Assembly: GCF_004123905.1 (NCBI RefSeq)
Contig: NZ_MZXW01000016.1
Location: forward strand, 992,001-1,056,000
Length of the DNA: 64,000 nt
Origin: Bradyrhizobium betae
Lineage (GTDB): Bacteria; Pseudomonadota; Alphaproteobacteria; Rhizobiales; Xanthobacteraceae
Direction: 5' to 3'
The notes beneath the pieces were generated by a model. That model was given only the letters and a program-made list of their open reading frames with translations, made no database searches and had not been told where the DNA came from. Positions 30,685-39,787 of the stretch are shown in pieces (position 1 is the first letter of the stretch; each line of letters opens with the position of its first letter). A program made the position numbers and the translations under genes.

Positions 30685-32248
30685 TCACCCCACCATCCGG
30701 TCCCGCCCGCTCCAGAAGCCTGCGCGCAGCACCTTCTTGTCGACCTTGCCGACGCCGGTCATCGGCAGCTGCTTGACGAACTGGATCTGCTTCGGCGCAT
30801 GTGCCGAGCCCTTTCGCGTCCTCACCAAGTTGATCAGCTCGTCCGGATTGGGCTTGGCGCCCTCGCGCGGCGCGACGATGGCGGTGACGGCTTCGCCCCA
30901 TTTCTCGTCGGGGATGCCGACGACGGCGACCATCGCAACATCCGCATGCTGCGACAGCACATCCTCCACCTCGCGCGGAAAGATGTTGAAGCCGCCGGTG
31001 ACGATCATGTCCTTCTTGCGGTCGAGGATGAACATGTAGCCGCGCTCGTCCTTGCGCGCGATGTCGCCGGTGTGGACCCAGCCGTTCTTCAACGTCTCGG
31101 CGGTGATATCAGGCCGCTTCCAGTATTCTGCCATCACATGCGGCGCGCGCACGCAGATCTCGCCGGCGTCGCCCGTCTTCACCTCCTGGTCGTTGTCGTC
31201 GAGGATTTTGACCTCGCAGGCCGCGATCGGGAAGCCGCAGGACAGGAACAGCTCCGGCGTTTTGGGATCGTGGTCCGCCTTGCGCAGCACCGAGACCGGA
31301 TAGCATTCGGTCTGGCCGTAGAGCTGTGAAAAGACCGGACCGATGCGTTCGATGCCCTCGACCAGCCGGCTCGGCGACATCGCCGACGCCCCGTAGAGCA
31401 CGAGTTCGAGCGAGGAGAGATCGGTCCTGCTGAGCGCGGGATGATCGAGCAGCACGTAGATCATGGTCGGCACGAACAGCGTGAAATTGATGCGCTCGCG
31501 CGCGATCGTCGCCAGCACGGCTTCCGGATCAAAGCCCTTCAGCATGTGCACGGTGCCGCCGCGCATCAGGGTCGGCAGCACCTTCGTGCCCGCGACATGG
31601 CTGATCGGGGCGACGGCGAGAAAGCGCGCGGCGTCGGGAATCTCGAAGTCGGCGAGGATCGCGGCAGGGGCTCCGGCATTTTCGCGATGATAGCGCAGCG
31701 CGCCTTTGGATTTGCCGGTCGTGCCGCCGGTGTAATTCAGCGTGGAGAGATCGTCAGGGCCGGCGAGGCACAGCGGGCTGGCGTGGCCTTCGATCTCGAT
31801 GGCCTGCAACAGATCGACGCCATAGTCGGCCGGTCCCATGGTGAAAACTGCTTTGAGCCACGGTGCCTTTGCGGCGAGTTCGCCGCCGCGATCGCGGAAG
31901 GCGGCGGCATCGACCACCAGCATTTCGGCTTCGGAATCCTCGAGCTGGAAGAGCTGGTCTGCCTGCGATCCCAGTGGATGCAGCCAGGTGACGCAGAGCC
32001 GCGACAGTTGCGCGGCGACACCGGCGCACCAGGTGTCAGCGCGGTTCGCGGTGAGGAAGGCGACGCGCGCGCCGGGCTGCAATCCCAGCCGCATGAAGAC
32101 GCCCTGGATACGTCCGATCAGGTCGATGGTGCCCTGATAGCTCAGCGATCCCCCCGGGCCAGGCGAAAGCCGTGCGGCCGGGATAGCGCGACAGTGCCCG
32201 TAGCGTCTGCGCGCAAGTCGGGGACGATGCGTGGAGCGGATCGGACAT
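30685..32248 (-). pseudogene. AMP-binding acyl-CoA synthetase, frameshifted near the N-terminus
   Basis: The body is a normal acyl-CoA ligase: LNYTGGTTGKSKGAL, LYGQTECYPVS, HTGDIARKDERGYMF, DRKKDMIVTGGFNIFP and the catalytic Lys in GVGKVDKKVLRAG. The natural start is ATG 32248 (MSDPLHASSPTC...), but that frame reaches FAWPGG and then must shift to GSLSYQGTIDLIGR. The shift coincides with a run of six C (32150-32155, G on the coding strand); five would restore one frame of about 520 aa. This is either a real inactivating insertion or a homopolymer sequencing error. It is divergent from the gene at 32357. Confidence 0.7.
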
Positions 32249-32356
32249 ATGTTTCCTCGTTGCTTTGTCACCGGCTTCTGGCGTGCCAATGTTTGCCCTG
32301 ACGCTAGCACAGGGACTGCGGGATGGAACGACAAAGCCCGATCGAGGGAGGCATGT

Positions 32357-33337
32357 GTGACGACAGATCGACTGCAACGTTTCCGTGATCGTCTCGCGCT
32401 GCCGCTGATCGCTGCGCCAATGTTTCTGGTGTCGGGCGTCGAACTCATGGTCGCGGCATGCGGAAGCGGCGTGATCGGCAGTTTCCCCACCGCGAATTGC
32501 CGGAGCACGGGACAGCTCGACGAATGGTTCGCGGAGATCGAAACGCGGCTGCGGCGGCACGAAGATCAGGCTGGCCGCAAGGCAGCGCCGCTCTGTCCGA
32601 ACCTGATCGTGCACCGCTCCAATGCGCGGCTCGAGCAGGATCTCGCCGTGCTGCTGCGGCACAAGCCTGAAATCGTCATCACCTCGGTCGGCTCGCCCGC
32701 GGCAGTGTTGAAGCCGCTGCATGATGCCGGTGCGCTGGTGCTGGCGGACGTCGCCTCGATCCGCCACGCCGAGCGTGCCGCGGAAGCAGGAGCCGATGGG
32801 CTCGTGCTGCTCACGGCGGGTGCGGGCGGGCAGACCGGCTGGCTCAACCCATTCGCCTTCGTCCGCGCGGTGCGCGCGTTCTACGACGGCATCATCGTGC
32901 TCGCGGGCGGCATCAGCGATGGCCGCGCGCTGCATGCGGCCGAAGTGCTCGGCTGCGATCTCGGCTACATGGGCACGAAGTTCATTGCGACGCACGAGAG
33001 CATGGCGGATGACCGCTACAAGCGGATGCTGGTCGACAGCAGCGCCGACGACATCCTGCTGACCACCGCGTTCACGGGGCTTCAGACCAGCATGCTGAAG
33101 CCGTCGATCATCGCGGCGGGGCTCGATCCCGACGATCTGCCGGCGCGCGGGGCGATCGACATCGCTGGGGATATCGACGTCGCCGCGCGCGAGAAGCGGC
33201 CAAAACGCTGGCGCGATATCTGGAGCGGCGGGCATTCGACATCGGGTGTGACCGATGTGCTCGGGGTGGAGGATCTCGTTGCCCGAACGGCCGCCGAGTA
33301 CCGCAAGGGGAGCGCTCTGCGCCCTCAGCACGGTTAA
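32357..33337 (+). CDS. Nitronate monooxygenase-like protein lacking the catalytic His
   Basis: A 326-residue TIM-barrel protein clearly related to the one at 28588 (shared PLIAAPMFLVSG, DEWFAEI, NLIVHRSNARLEQDL, LKPSIIAAGLDPDDLP). The motif that holds the catalytic His reads TAGAGGQTGW, so His is replaced by Gln. The flavin loop LAGGISDGRALHAAE is kept. The start is GTG 32357 with GAGGGAGG at 32344-32351. It may bind flavin but do different chemistry. It is divergent from the acyl-CoA ligase. Confidence 0.8.
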   Translation: MTTDRLQRFRDRLALPLIAAPMFLVSGVELMVAACGSGVIGSFPTANCRSTGQLDEWFAEIETRLRRHEDQAGRKAAPLCPNLIVHRSNARLEQDLAVLLRHKPEIVITSVGSPAAVLKPLHDAGALVLADVASIRHAERAAEAGADGLVLLTAGAGGQTGWLNPFAFVRAVRAFYDGIIVLAGGISDGRALHAAEVLGCDLGYMGTKFIATHESMADDRYKRMLVDSSADDILLTTAFTGLQTSMLKPSIIAAGLDPDDLPARGAIDIAGDIDVAAREKRPKRWRDIWSGGHSTSGVTDVLGVEDLVARTAAEYRKGSALRPQHG

Positions 33338-33436
33338 TCCCGCATAGCTCCACGACCCCTCACTTAACGGCAGATTAACCAACCCCAGCCAAGAATCCCC
33401 CTCACGGCCGCCGACACGGACCGAGAGGGACAGGCG

Positions 33437-33685
33437 ATGGACTTCGATTTTCTCAATGCCAAGACGGCAGCGTCGCTGGACGAAATCCGCGTGCGCGTGG
33501 CCCACGCGCTCGCCCGCCATCCGCTGTGCCGCAACGTGCGCTTCGACATCGTCAGCGTCCCGCGCACCCGCCGGGGCGGCAACTGGACGGTGACGCTGCA
33601 GTCGGTCGAGACGCGCGCGGTCTGGGAGGCCTCGGAGATCGTCGCCGATATCCAGGACGCCTACGATCTGGCGGTAGCCGCCTGA
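33437..33685 (+). CDS. Small conserved-looking protein, 82 aa
   Basis: A soluble protein starting MDFDFLNAKTAASLDEIRVR, with a central strand-rich part (NVRFDIVSVPRTRRGGNWTV) and an acidic C-terminal helix (IVADIQDAYDLA). A ribosome site GAGAGGGACAG precedes the ATG. No cysteine motif, signal or membrane span is seen apart from one Cys. Family not recognised. Confidence 0.65.
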   Translation: MDFDFLNAKTAASLDEIRVRVAHALARHPLCRNVRFDIVSVPRTRRGGNWTVTLQSVETRAVWEASEIVADIQDAYDLAVAA

Positions 33686-33786
33686 TTTTGCTGGAGTTTT
33701 CGGCGCTGTCGCTGCAGTCCGCGCGATTGCCGCCGCGATGGCACGGTTAAGCCTTATTTACCGCCCAGTTTCCGGGCAGTGATCAC

Positions 33787-34530
33787 GTGGACTTGAAGTT
33801 GGGCGCGGAGAGACGTTTGTCCAAAGCCATCACCATCGTCGTGTTGACCTGTTTCCTCGTCCTCGGCGCCGCCACCACCGCTATTCTCGGCCGTGACAGC
33901 GTGCCCAGCGTCAGTGCCGATATGATCTCCGAAGCCACCCCAGCGAAGCCGCTCGCGACCAACCGCGCCGCCAAGGCCGACCGCCTGGTTCCGACGCTGG
34001 CACTGGCTTCGGCCGCGATCGATCCGGTGCAGGTGCCCGCCGACAGCCTTTCGCAGGCGCCGGTGCTGACCGAGCCGCTGCGTCAGGCCTTTGCCGCCGC
34101 GACGTCTGCCGATTTCCCGATGCCCAAGACTAGCGTGAATGAGGCGCCCGTCGCGGCGCAAGCTCCCGCCGTCGAAGTCCCGGCCAAGCCGAAGATCGTC
34201 GCCAAGCCGCAGCCCCAGAAATCCTATTCCCTGCTGTCCGACGTTCAGATCTCAGGCATCAAGGATCGCCTGAAGCTGTCGTCGTCGCAGGAATATTACT
34301 GGCCCTCGGTGGAGAGCGCGCTGCGCAACGTTGCCCGCAAGCTCCAGGCGAACAAGCTGTCAAATCCGAACGCACCGCCCGGCTCGCAGATCGATCCGAA
34401 TTGCGACGAGGTGCAGCAGCTGAAGTCGGCCGCGATGCCGCTGTTGTTCCAGCTGCGTGACGATCAGAAGGAAGAAGTGCGCAAGCTCGCCCGCCTCATC
34501 GGGCTGGAAAAGGTCGCGCAGCAGATCTGA
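33787..34530 (+). CDS. Hypothetical protein with N-terminal signal anchor, 247 aa
   Basis: GTG 33787 starts a protein with a positively charged N-terminus, a hydrophobic segment (AITIVVLTCFLVLGAA, about residues 15-30), a long Ala/Pro-rich linker, and a C-terminal helical domain (SLLSDVQISGIKDRLKLSSS...). Two cysteines occur, one in the anchor and one at DPNCDEV. The C-terminal part resembles periplasmic helical Spy/CpxP-like folds only in general style. It may be co-transcribed with the next gene. Confidence 0.65.
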   Translation: MDLKLGAERRLSKAITIVVLTCFLVLGAATTAILGRDSVPSVSADMISEATPAKPLATNRAAKADRLVPTLALASAAIDPVQVPADSLSQAPVLTEPLRQAFAAATSADFPMPKTSVNEAPVAAQAPAVEVPAKPKIVAKPQPQKSYSLLSDVQISGIKDRLKLSSSQEYYWPSVESALRNVARKLQANKLSNPNAPPGSQIDPNCDEVQQLKSAAMPLLFQLRDDQKEEVRKLARLIGLEKVAQQI

Positions 34531-34616
34531 CCCACAAGTTCCTCCGGGAACTGCGCTCGCATCAGGAACATCCGGCAATCGACAAGCGTTGCCCGCTCCG
34601 AAAAGGGAGTGGACCA

Positions 34617-35306
34617 ATGCGCGCCTCGACAGCCTATTTCGTCGGCGCCGGAACGATCGTCGCAGCCATCGCGATCGGTCTCGGCGGCGGCATCGTTGCC
34701 GGCAACATCATGAATCCGGTTGCGCCCAAGCAGGGCCCGGACACCGGCAAGATGGCACAGCGCGCTGAAGCCGCCACCGCGCCGGCCCAGACCAATGCGC
34801 CCTCGGAGCGCGTGCAATATCTCACCGGCTCGCAAGCCTTCGGCATGGTCGTCGCGGCCCCCGCGCAGGCGCAGGGCGAAGCCAGGCCTGAGGCAAAGGC
34901 CGATGCACAGGCCACCCAAGCGAACGCTGAACCGCCAACGCCACCGCCCTCGCAGGCCGCCGCTGTCGAGCCGCCGAAGCCCGCCCCCCCATCGCCACCA
35001 CAACAAGCAAAACCCATCGAGCAGCAGGCTTCGACAGAGCCGTCGCCGTCACCCGACAATGCTTATGCCAAGGCGAGGGATTCCGACGTGAAGCGTGCAG
35101 CGCCCGAACGGCGCCGGATGGATCGTCGTGAGCGGTGGGCCGAGCGTCATCGCTACGATTCCCGTGATCCGCGTGACATGCGTGATCGGACCGATTGGGA
35201 CGACGTTGCGCGGAACGTGCGCGAAGATTCCGAGACGCGCAATTATGCAGGCCGTCCGCGTGGCGGCTTTCCGCAAATCAGGCTGTTCGGCCCGGACGAC
35301 GACTAG
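34617..35306 (+). CDS. Membrane-anchored Pro/Ala-rich protein with basic tail, 229 aa
   Basis: The protein starts MRASTAYFVGAGTIVAAIAI and has one N-terminal membrane helix with a glycine-rich end (GLGGGIVAGN). A low-complexity Ala/Pro/Gln linker spans about 40-150, followed by a highly charged Arg/Asp tail (RRRMDRRERWAERHR, DPRDMRDRTDWDD). GGGAG precedes the ATG. It is probably an envelope protein with an extended periplasmic stalk. No family is recognised. Confidence 0.65.
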   Translation: MRASTAYFVGAGTIVAAIAIGLGGGIVAGNIMNPVAPKQGPDTGKMAQRAEAATAPAQTNAPSERVQYLTGSQAFGMVVAAPAQAQGEARPEAKADAQATQANAEPPTPPPSQAAAVEPPKPAPPSPPQQAKPIEQQASTEPSPSPDNAYAKARDSDVKRAAPERRRMDRRERWAERHRYDSRDPRDMRDRTDWDDVARNVREDSETRNYAGRPRGGFPQIRLFGPDDD

Positions 35307-35309
35307 CGC

Positions 35310-36890
35310 CTAGCCCAGGATCGCGGTCGCCGCGGATTCGGCGATGAGGATCGTCGGCGTCTGGATGTTGCCGGAAATCATGATCGGGATCACTGAAGCG
35401 TCGGCGACATGCAAGCCGTCGATGCCGCGTACCTGCAAGCGTTGCGGATCGACGACGGCCAGATCGCCCGTGCCCATCCGGCAGGTCGAGGCCGCGTGGT
35501 AGAGCGTGGTGCAATGGCCGCGTATGTAGTCGGCGATCTCGGCATCACTCACCGCCTCCGCGCTCGGCGTGATCTCGCCCTCGATCAACTCCTTCAGAGG
35601 CGATTGCGCGGCGATGCGGCGGTTGATGCGCACGCCCTCGATCATGGTCGCGATGTCGCTGCCGCTCGCATCCGACGCGAAATAGCCGGGGTCGATGGCG
35701 GGATGCTCGATCGGATCGGCCGAGCGCAGCGCGATCCGGCCGCGACTGTTCGGCCGCTGCAAGGTCGCATGCAGCGTGATGCCGGATTTCGACGACAGGA
35801 AGCGGGCATAGTCGCGGTGCGGGCTGATTGCGCCATAGAGCTGGAGGTCCGGCTCAACGCCGGGGCGGCTCCTCACATGCGCGCCGGCCGTGACCCAGGG
35901 CGAGGTGCGCGGACCGCTGCGGCTGGTCTCCCACTCGGCAAGGCTTGCGGCGAGACTCTCCTCGGTCCAGGCGCCGACGCCGATCTTTTCCTTCGTATAG
36001 AAGGTGATGGGGATGTTGATGTGGTCCTGCAGATTTTTGCCGACGCCGGGCAGATCGTGCGCGACATTGACGCCGATCGCGTTCAATTCGTCGGCCGGCC
36101 CGACGCCGGAAAGCAAGAGCTGCTGCGCCGAGCCGATGGCGCCGGAGGCAAGCACCACCTCGCTCGTGGCGAAGGCGCTCTTCGGCTGCCCGTTCTCGAG
36201 ATATTCGACGCCGATCGCGCGGCCGCGCTCGATGATGATGCGGGTGACGCGCACGCCAGTCTTCAGCGTGAGATTGGCGCGCGTCAGCGCCGGGCGCAAA
36301 TAAGCCTTGCCGGTGCCGAAACGCTCGCCGTCCTTGATGACGAACTGGAAGAAGCCCGCGCCCTCCTGGGTGGCGCCGTTGAAATCGGGATTGTGCGGCA
36401 GCCCGGCAGCCTGCGCCGCCTCCAGCCATTTAAGCTCATTCGGGTCGATATGGGGTACGTCGGCGACGTGCAGCGGGCCGCTGGTGCCGTGCAAGGGATC
36501 GTCGGTGAAGCGCGCATTGTTTTCGAATGCGATGAATTTCGGCAGCACGTCGCACCAAGCCCAGCCGGCGCATCCCGCCTTCTCCCAGCCGTCGTAATCG
36601 GAGGGCAGTCCGCGGATATAGATCATCGCATTGATCGCGCCGGAGCCGCCGATCATCTTGCCGCGCGGCCAGAAGATCCGCCGGCCGCGGCAGCCGGCTT
36701 GCGGCTCGGTGTAGTAGCCCCAGTCGACCGCCGTGTTGAACATCGTCGGCCAATCCGACGGAATGTCGGAAGCAAGCGGTGCGGCCCGGCCCGCCTCCAG
36801 CACCAGCACCTTGCGGTGCAGATCGGCCGACAGCCGGTTGGCCAGCACACAGCCGGCCGAGCCGGCGCCCACGATGATCGTGTCGTACAT
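35310..36890 (-). CDS. GMC family FAD-dependent oxidoreductase (choline/alcohol dehydrogenase-like)
   Basis: A GMC oxidoreductase of 526 aa. The FAD-binding GxGxxG is DTIIVGAGSAGCVLANRL at the N-terminus, and the GMC signature is seen in RGKMIGGSGAINAMIYIRG. The C-terminal block HCTTLYHAASTCRMG holds the catalytic His region, ending IMISGNIQTPTILIAE. It resembles BetA-like alcohol dehydrogenases, but without betB or bet genes nearby the substrate is open. It is convergent with the gene at 34617, only 3 bp apart. Confidence 0.87.
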   Translation of the reverse strand: MYDTIIVGAGSAGCVLANRLSADLHRKVLVLEAGRAAPLASDIPSDWPTMFNTAVDWGYYTEPQAGCRGRRIFWPRGKMIGGSGAINAMIYIRGLPSDYDGWEKAGCAGWAWCDVLPKFIAFENNARFTDDPLHGTSGPLHVADVPHIDPNELKWLEAAQAAGLPHNPDFNGATQEGAGFFQFVIKDGERFGTGKAYLRPALTRANLTLKTGVRVTRIIIERGRAIGVEYLENGQPKSAFATSEVVLASGAIGSAQQLLLSGVGPADELNAIGVNVAHDLPGVGKNLQDHINIPITFYTKEKIGVGAWTEESLAASLAEWETSRSGPRTSPWVTAGAHVRSRPGVEPDLQLYGAISPHRDYARFLSSKSGITLHATLQRPNSRGRIALRSADPIEHPAIDPGYFASDASGSDIATMIEGVRINRRIAAQSPLKELIEGEITPSAEAVSDAEIADYIRGHCTTLYHAASTCRMGTGDLAVVDPQRLQVRGIDGLHVADASVIPIMISGNIQTPTILIAESAATAILG

Positions 36891-36959
36891 TGAAGAGCAC
36901 TCCGCGCAGAAACTTGTGCTGCGGAGCGCTTGCAAGATTTGTGCTTTGGAGCGGATCCC

Positions 36960-36999
36960 GTCATTCCGGGCTCGCGCCGTTGGCGCGCCCCGGAATGAC
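36960..36999. repeat. Short inverted repeat, GTCATTCCGGG family
   Basis: Arms GTCATTCCGGG (36960-36970) and CCCGGAATGAC (36989-36999) form an 11-bp stem downstream of the Cys-rich gene at 37007 (minus strand). It may serve as its terminator or belong to the same class of mobile hairpins as the other repeats. Confidence 0.6.
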
Positions 37000-37006
37000 A
37001 GCTGGA

Positions 37007-37231
37007 TCAGCCCCCGTGCGACTCCACGACCTTGCGGCAGGCGTCCGAGAGTTTTGACTTGTTGTCGCGCAGGCAGGCGTTCATCTGCGGCGGCTTGCCG
37101 ATGTGTTCGGCGCAGAATTTGCCGGCGTCGCTGCGACAGGCCATCTGTTCCTGCGGCGTCGGACCGGATTGCGCTGCGGCGGGCAGGGCGGTGGCGGCGA
37201 GCAGCAGCGCGGCAAGAACCGAAATCTTCAT
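37007..37231 (-). CDS. Small periplasmic Cys-rich-repeat protein, 74 aa
   Basis: A signal peptide (cleavage near AAA-QS, residue 21) is followed by a single module with the pattern CRSDAGKFCAEHIGKPPQMN then ACLRDNKSKLSDACRK. The four cysteines match the cysteine-rich repeat seen in many Rhizobiales periplasmic proteins. Role unknown. AGAGGTGC precedes the ATG. Confidence 0.7.
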   Translation of the reverse strand: MKISVLAALLLAATALPAAAQSGPTPQEQMACRSDAGKFCAEHIGKPPQMNACLRDNKSKLSDACRKVVESHGG

Positions 37232-37465
37232 AAAGCACCTCTCTGGGATTGTCGGTGATCCCGGTTGGGATCAGGCGGGCCGGACCATCTCGCGAGGCCT
37301 GGTGCCGGTCCATGCCATGTTCATGGCATCGGTTCGCGCTTCTCGCCGCTGCACCCCCATCTTCATGGCATGTATCCGCGCGCCGTCTTTTGCCATTCAG
37401 GCTGCACGTCGGCTGCGAAACCCGGTGATTGCACCGGGACGCCGAACGGGAAGCAGGAGAGCAAG

Positions 37466-37747
37466 ATGTCGAAAAAAGCGGGAGCGCTGAGCGCCGGGCT
37501 GACGATCATGGTGCTGGCGGGTGCGGCGATGGTGTCGCTGGGCACGAGCCCGGCACAGGCGGTGGTCTATTGCAAGACGGTCGGCGTGCCCAGGGGCTGC
37601 GTGGTGCGGCCGACCGGGGCAGTGGTGGTTGCGCCGGCCGCCGCTGTGGCGGTGGCGACGCCCGGCGTCGGGGCGCCCGGTGTTGGCGTGCGGGCCGGTA
37701 CGCCGATGAATCGCGGCGGTCCGGTCAACCGTGTCGGCGTGCGCTGA
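37466..37747 (+). CDS. Secreted small Val/Gly/Ala-rich protein, 93 aa
   Basis: The ATG at 37466 has GGAGAG upstream. A signal peptide (residues 1-32, cleavage near AQA-VV) precedes a short segment with two cysteines (YCKTVGVPRGCVVRP) and a low-complexity Val/Ala/Gly/Pro tail (GVGAPGVGVRAG). The family is common but uncharacterised in Bradyrhizobium-like genomes, as far as I can tell from style. Confidence 0.65.
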   Translation: MSKKAGALSAGLTIMVLAGAAMVSLGTSPAQAVVYCKTVGVPRGCVVRPTGAVVVAPAAAVAVATPGVGAPGVGVRAGTPMNRGGPVNRVGVR

Positions 37748-37882
37748 CGATTTCGTTTGATTGAGTCGATTGCATCGCTTCGGGCGAAGGAATCCTGCGG
37801 ACGAACCCCCCGTCCTCCGCATGAGAATAATCCGGCCCGTTCCCTCTCTCCGCGCGTCCCACACGTTCGGGGAGGGGGCTTT

Positions 37883-39787
37883 TCAGCCCGCGGCCGCGTC
37901 GCTGTCGGGAAAGACCTGCGGCAATTGCAGCCGCACGCGCGTGCCCGAGGAATCCGAGTTCAGCTCGAACGTAACCCCGCAGCGCGCGGCGCGGCTTCTC
38001 ATGTTGCGCAGGCCACGCGCGGTCTGGCTCGTGCCCTCGCCGGCGAGCGCAAATCCCTTGCCGTCGTCCGCAATGCTGATCACGCCATACGGCCCCTCGC
38101 CTCCATCGAGCGTCTCGATGGTGACCGCGACGTTGCGGGCCTGCGCGTGCTTGACGGCATTGGTCACGGCCTCGTCGAGGATGCGCACGATCTGGATCAC
38201 ATGCCAGGGCCGCAGCTCCGGATGCAGCGGTAGCCCCTGCGGCGTCGCCACGCGCCAGTCGAGCGCGATGTCGTGCGGCCGCAATTGCATCGCCGCGCGC
38301 TCGCGCCAGGACCCGAGTGCGAGCATGAGGTCACCGCCGATATCGTCCATGGAATCGATGACGAGACGGAGATCCTTCAGCGCCGCGCGGGCGGCGTCCG
38401 TGATGGTCGCGCCTTCGTGGCCACGCTCGGAGAGCGCGACGATGCTGACGAGCTGGCCGCCGAGGCCGTCATGCAGGTCACGCATCAGCCGCGTACGCTC
38501 GTTGGCGAGCGCGGCGGCCCGCGCGCGCTCCTCCTCGCGGGCAAAGCTCGCCTTTAGCCGCTCCTCGGCCTCGCGTACGCGCGTCACGAGCTGGCTTGCA
38601 AAGCCGTCGACCTGGTTCAGTGCGCGGGCGAAGCGCCAGGTCAGCCCGGCGCCGATCGCGACCAGCATCGCCGAATAGGACAGCCGCGACACGAAGATGC
38701 GTTCGTTGGACATGATCTCGAAAACCGAGAGCATGTCGTGGATCCAGCAGATCAGCACGATGGTCACGGCGCAGCCGAGCGTGAAGCTTGCTGCATCCAG
38801 CCGCCGCACCACCTGCGCCGCCGTGATCCCGGCCATCACCAGCAGGCAGATGCCGACCATGGGAATTCCAAGGACCAGAAAAAGAATGCGTGGCAGCGGC
38901 GGGCCGCCCAGCAGTCCCGCCACGAACACCACGACACCCGGCAGGAACAGCAGCGTGCCGTAGCGCGGCCAGCTCCGACCGAAGAACAGCAGGGCAAATA
39001 CGACGATCAGGGCGCTCTCGATCGGAGCCGACGCCAGCAGCACCGCGGCGAGCCGCGACGTGGTGACCGGCGGCACCGGCGGCGGCACGAAAGCTTGCAC
39101 CACGCCGAGCACCATCGCCACCGCCAGCACGCCATAGACCGGCTCGTGGCGCCGCATCAGCCACATGATCGCGAGGATGACGGCGAGGATCGACTGCCAC
39201 GCCGAGAACACCACGGGCAGCGTGACGAACAGCAGCGTGCGCGTCTCGAAGGCCGGGCGGAGGGCCGCATCCGGCCCGACATAGACGGTATCGAGAAAGC
39301 CCTTCAGCGGACCCCAGACGAACAGCCGGACCGAGATCTCGTTGCTGCCGTCATGCAGAAGCGAGGCGGGGACAGCTGCGATCTGCGGCGTGTTGCGATC
39401 GGGCCGGTTGGCGTTGGAATCGCGCCGGGAGTCGAGCACGACGATGCCGTTGACGGCGACCTCCACCGCATTGCTGAAGCGCGGCAGGTATACGGACCAT
39501 CCAGCACCGCTGTTTCTGAAAGTGAAGGCGCCGGTGTAGAGCGGAGGATTGGCGAGCGAATAGCGCGACGAGGTGAAATGCGGTAGCGTGACGGGATGGG
39601 CTGCGCCGTCCTCCCGCAGAGAAATTCCGCCTAACGCAAAGTCTTCGGGGTCGCTCGGCTGAAGCAGCCGCAGCCCGAGGATGGTGGCGAGCGCGATCAA
39701 GACCTGGAGCAGCAGATACGGCGCGAGGCGTGAAGCAATCAGCCGGCGTCGCGGGCGTATGGTCGCCTTCGCCGCGATCTCGTTCAC
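37883..39787 (-). CDS. NarL-type sensor histidine kinase with 7TM-like membrane region
   Basis: A 634-residue kinase. It has an N-terminal span, a periplasmic beta-rich domain of about 130 residues (with NPPLYTGAFTFRNSG and VEVAVNGIVVLDSRRD, jelly-roll-like as in 7TMR-DISM sensors), then seven hydrophobic spans (about 175-385). A coiled linker follows, then HisKA_3 (LMRDLHDGLGGQLVSIVAL, His in DLHDG) and a HATPase domain (ILDEAVTNAVKHAQA, ISIADDGKGF). It starts at GTG 39787 and overlaps the response regulator stop. The DISM label is my reading of the layout. Confidence 0.85.
   Translation of the reverse strand: MNEIAAKATIRPRRRLIASRLAPYLLLQVLIALATILGLRLLQPSDPEDFALGGISLREDGAAHPVTLPHFTSSRYSLANPPLYTGAFTFRNSGAGWSVYLPRFSNAVEVAVNGIVVLDSRRDSNANRPDRNTPQIAAVPASLLHDGSNEISVRLFVWGPLKGFLDTVYVGPDAALRPAFETRTLLFVTLPVVFSAWQSILAVILAIMWLMRRHEPVYGVLAVAMVLGVVQAFVPPPVPPVTTSRLAAVLLASAPIESALIVVFALLFFGRSWPRYGTLLFLPGVVVFVAGLLGGPPLPRILFLVLGIPMVGICLLVMAGITAAQVVRRLDAASFTLGCAVTIVLICWIHDMLSVFEIMSNERIFVSRLSYSAMLVAIGAGLTWRFARALNQVDGFASQLVTRVREAEERLKASFAREEERARAAALANERTRLMRDLHDGLGGQLVSIVALSERGHEGATITDAARAALKDLRLVIDSMDDIGGDLMLALGSWRERAAMQLRPHDIALDWRVATPQGLPLHPELRPWHVIQIVRILDEAVTNAVKHAQARNVAVTIETLDGGEGPYGVISIADDGKGFALAGEGTSQTARGLRNMRSRAARCGVTFELNSDSSGTRVRLQLPQVFPDSDAAAG

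Noticed and set aside
32036..33520. Long minus-strand open frame across the second nitronate monooxygenase gene
   Set aside because: Most of it is an Arg/His/Asp-rich shadow of the plus-strand gene; only its end, after codon MSDPLH at 32248, is real and belongs to the frameshifted acyl-CoA ligase.
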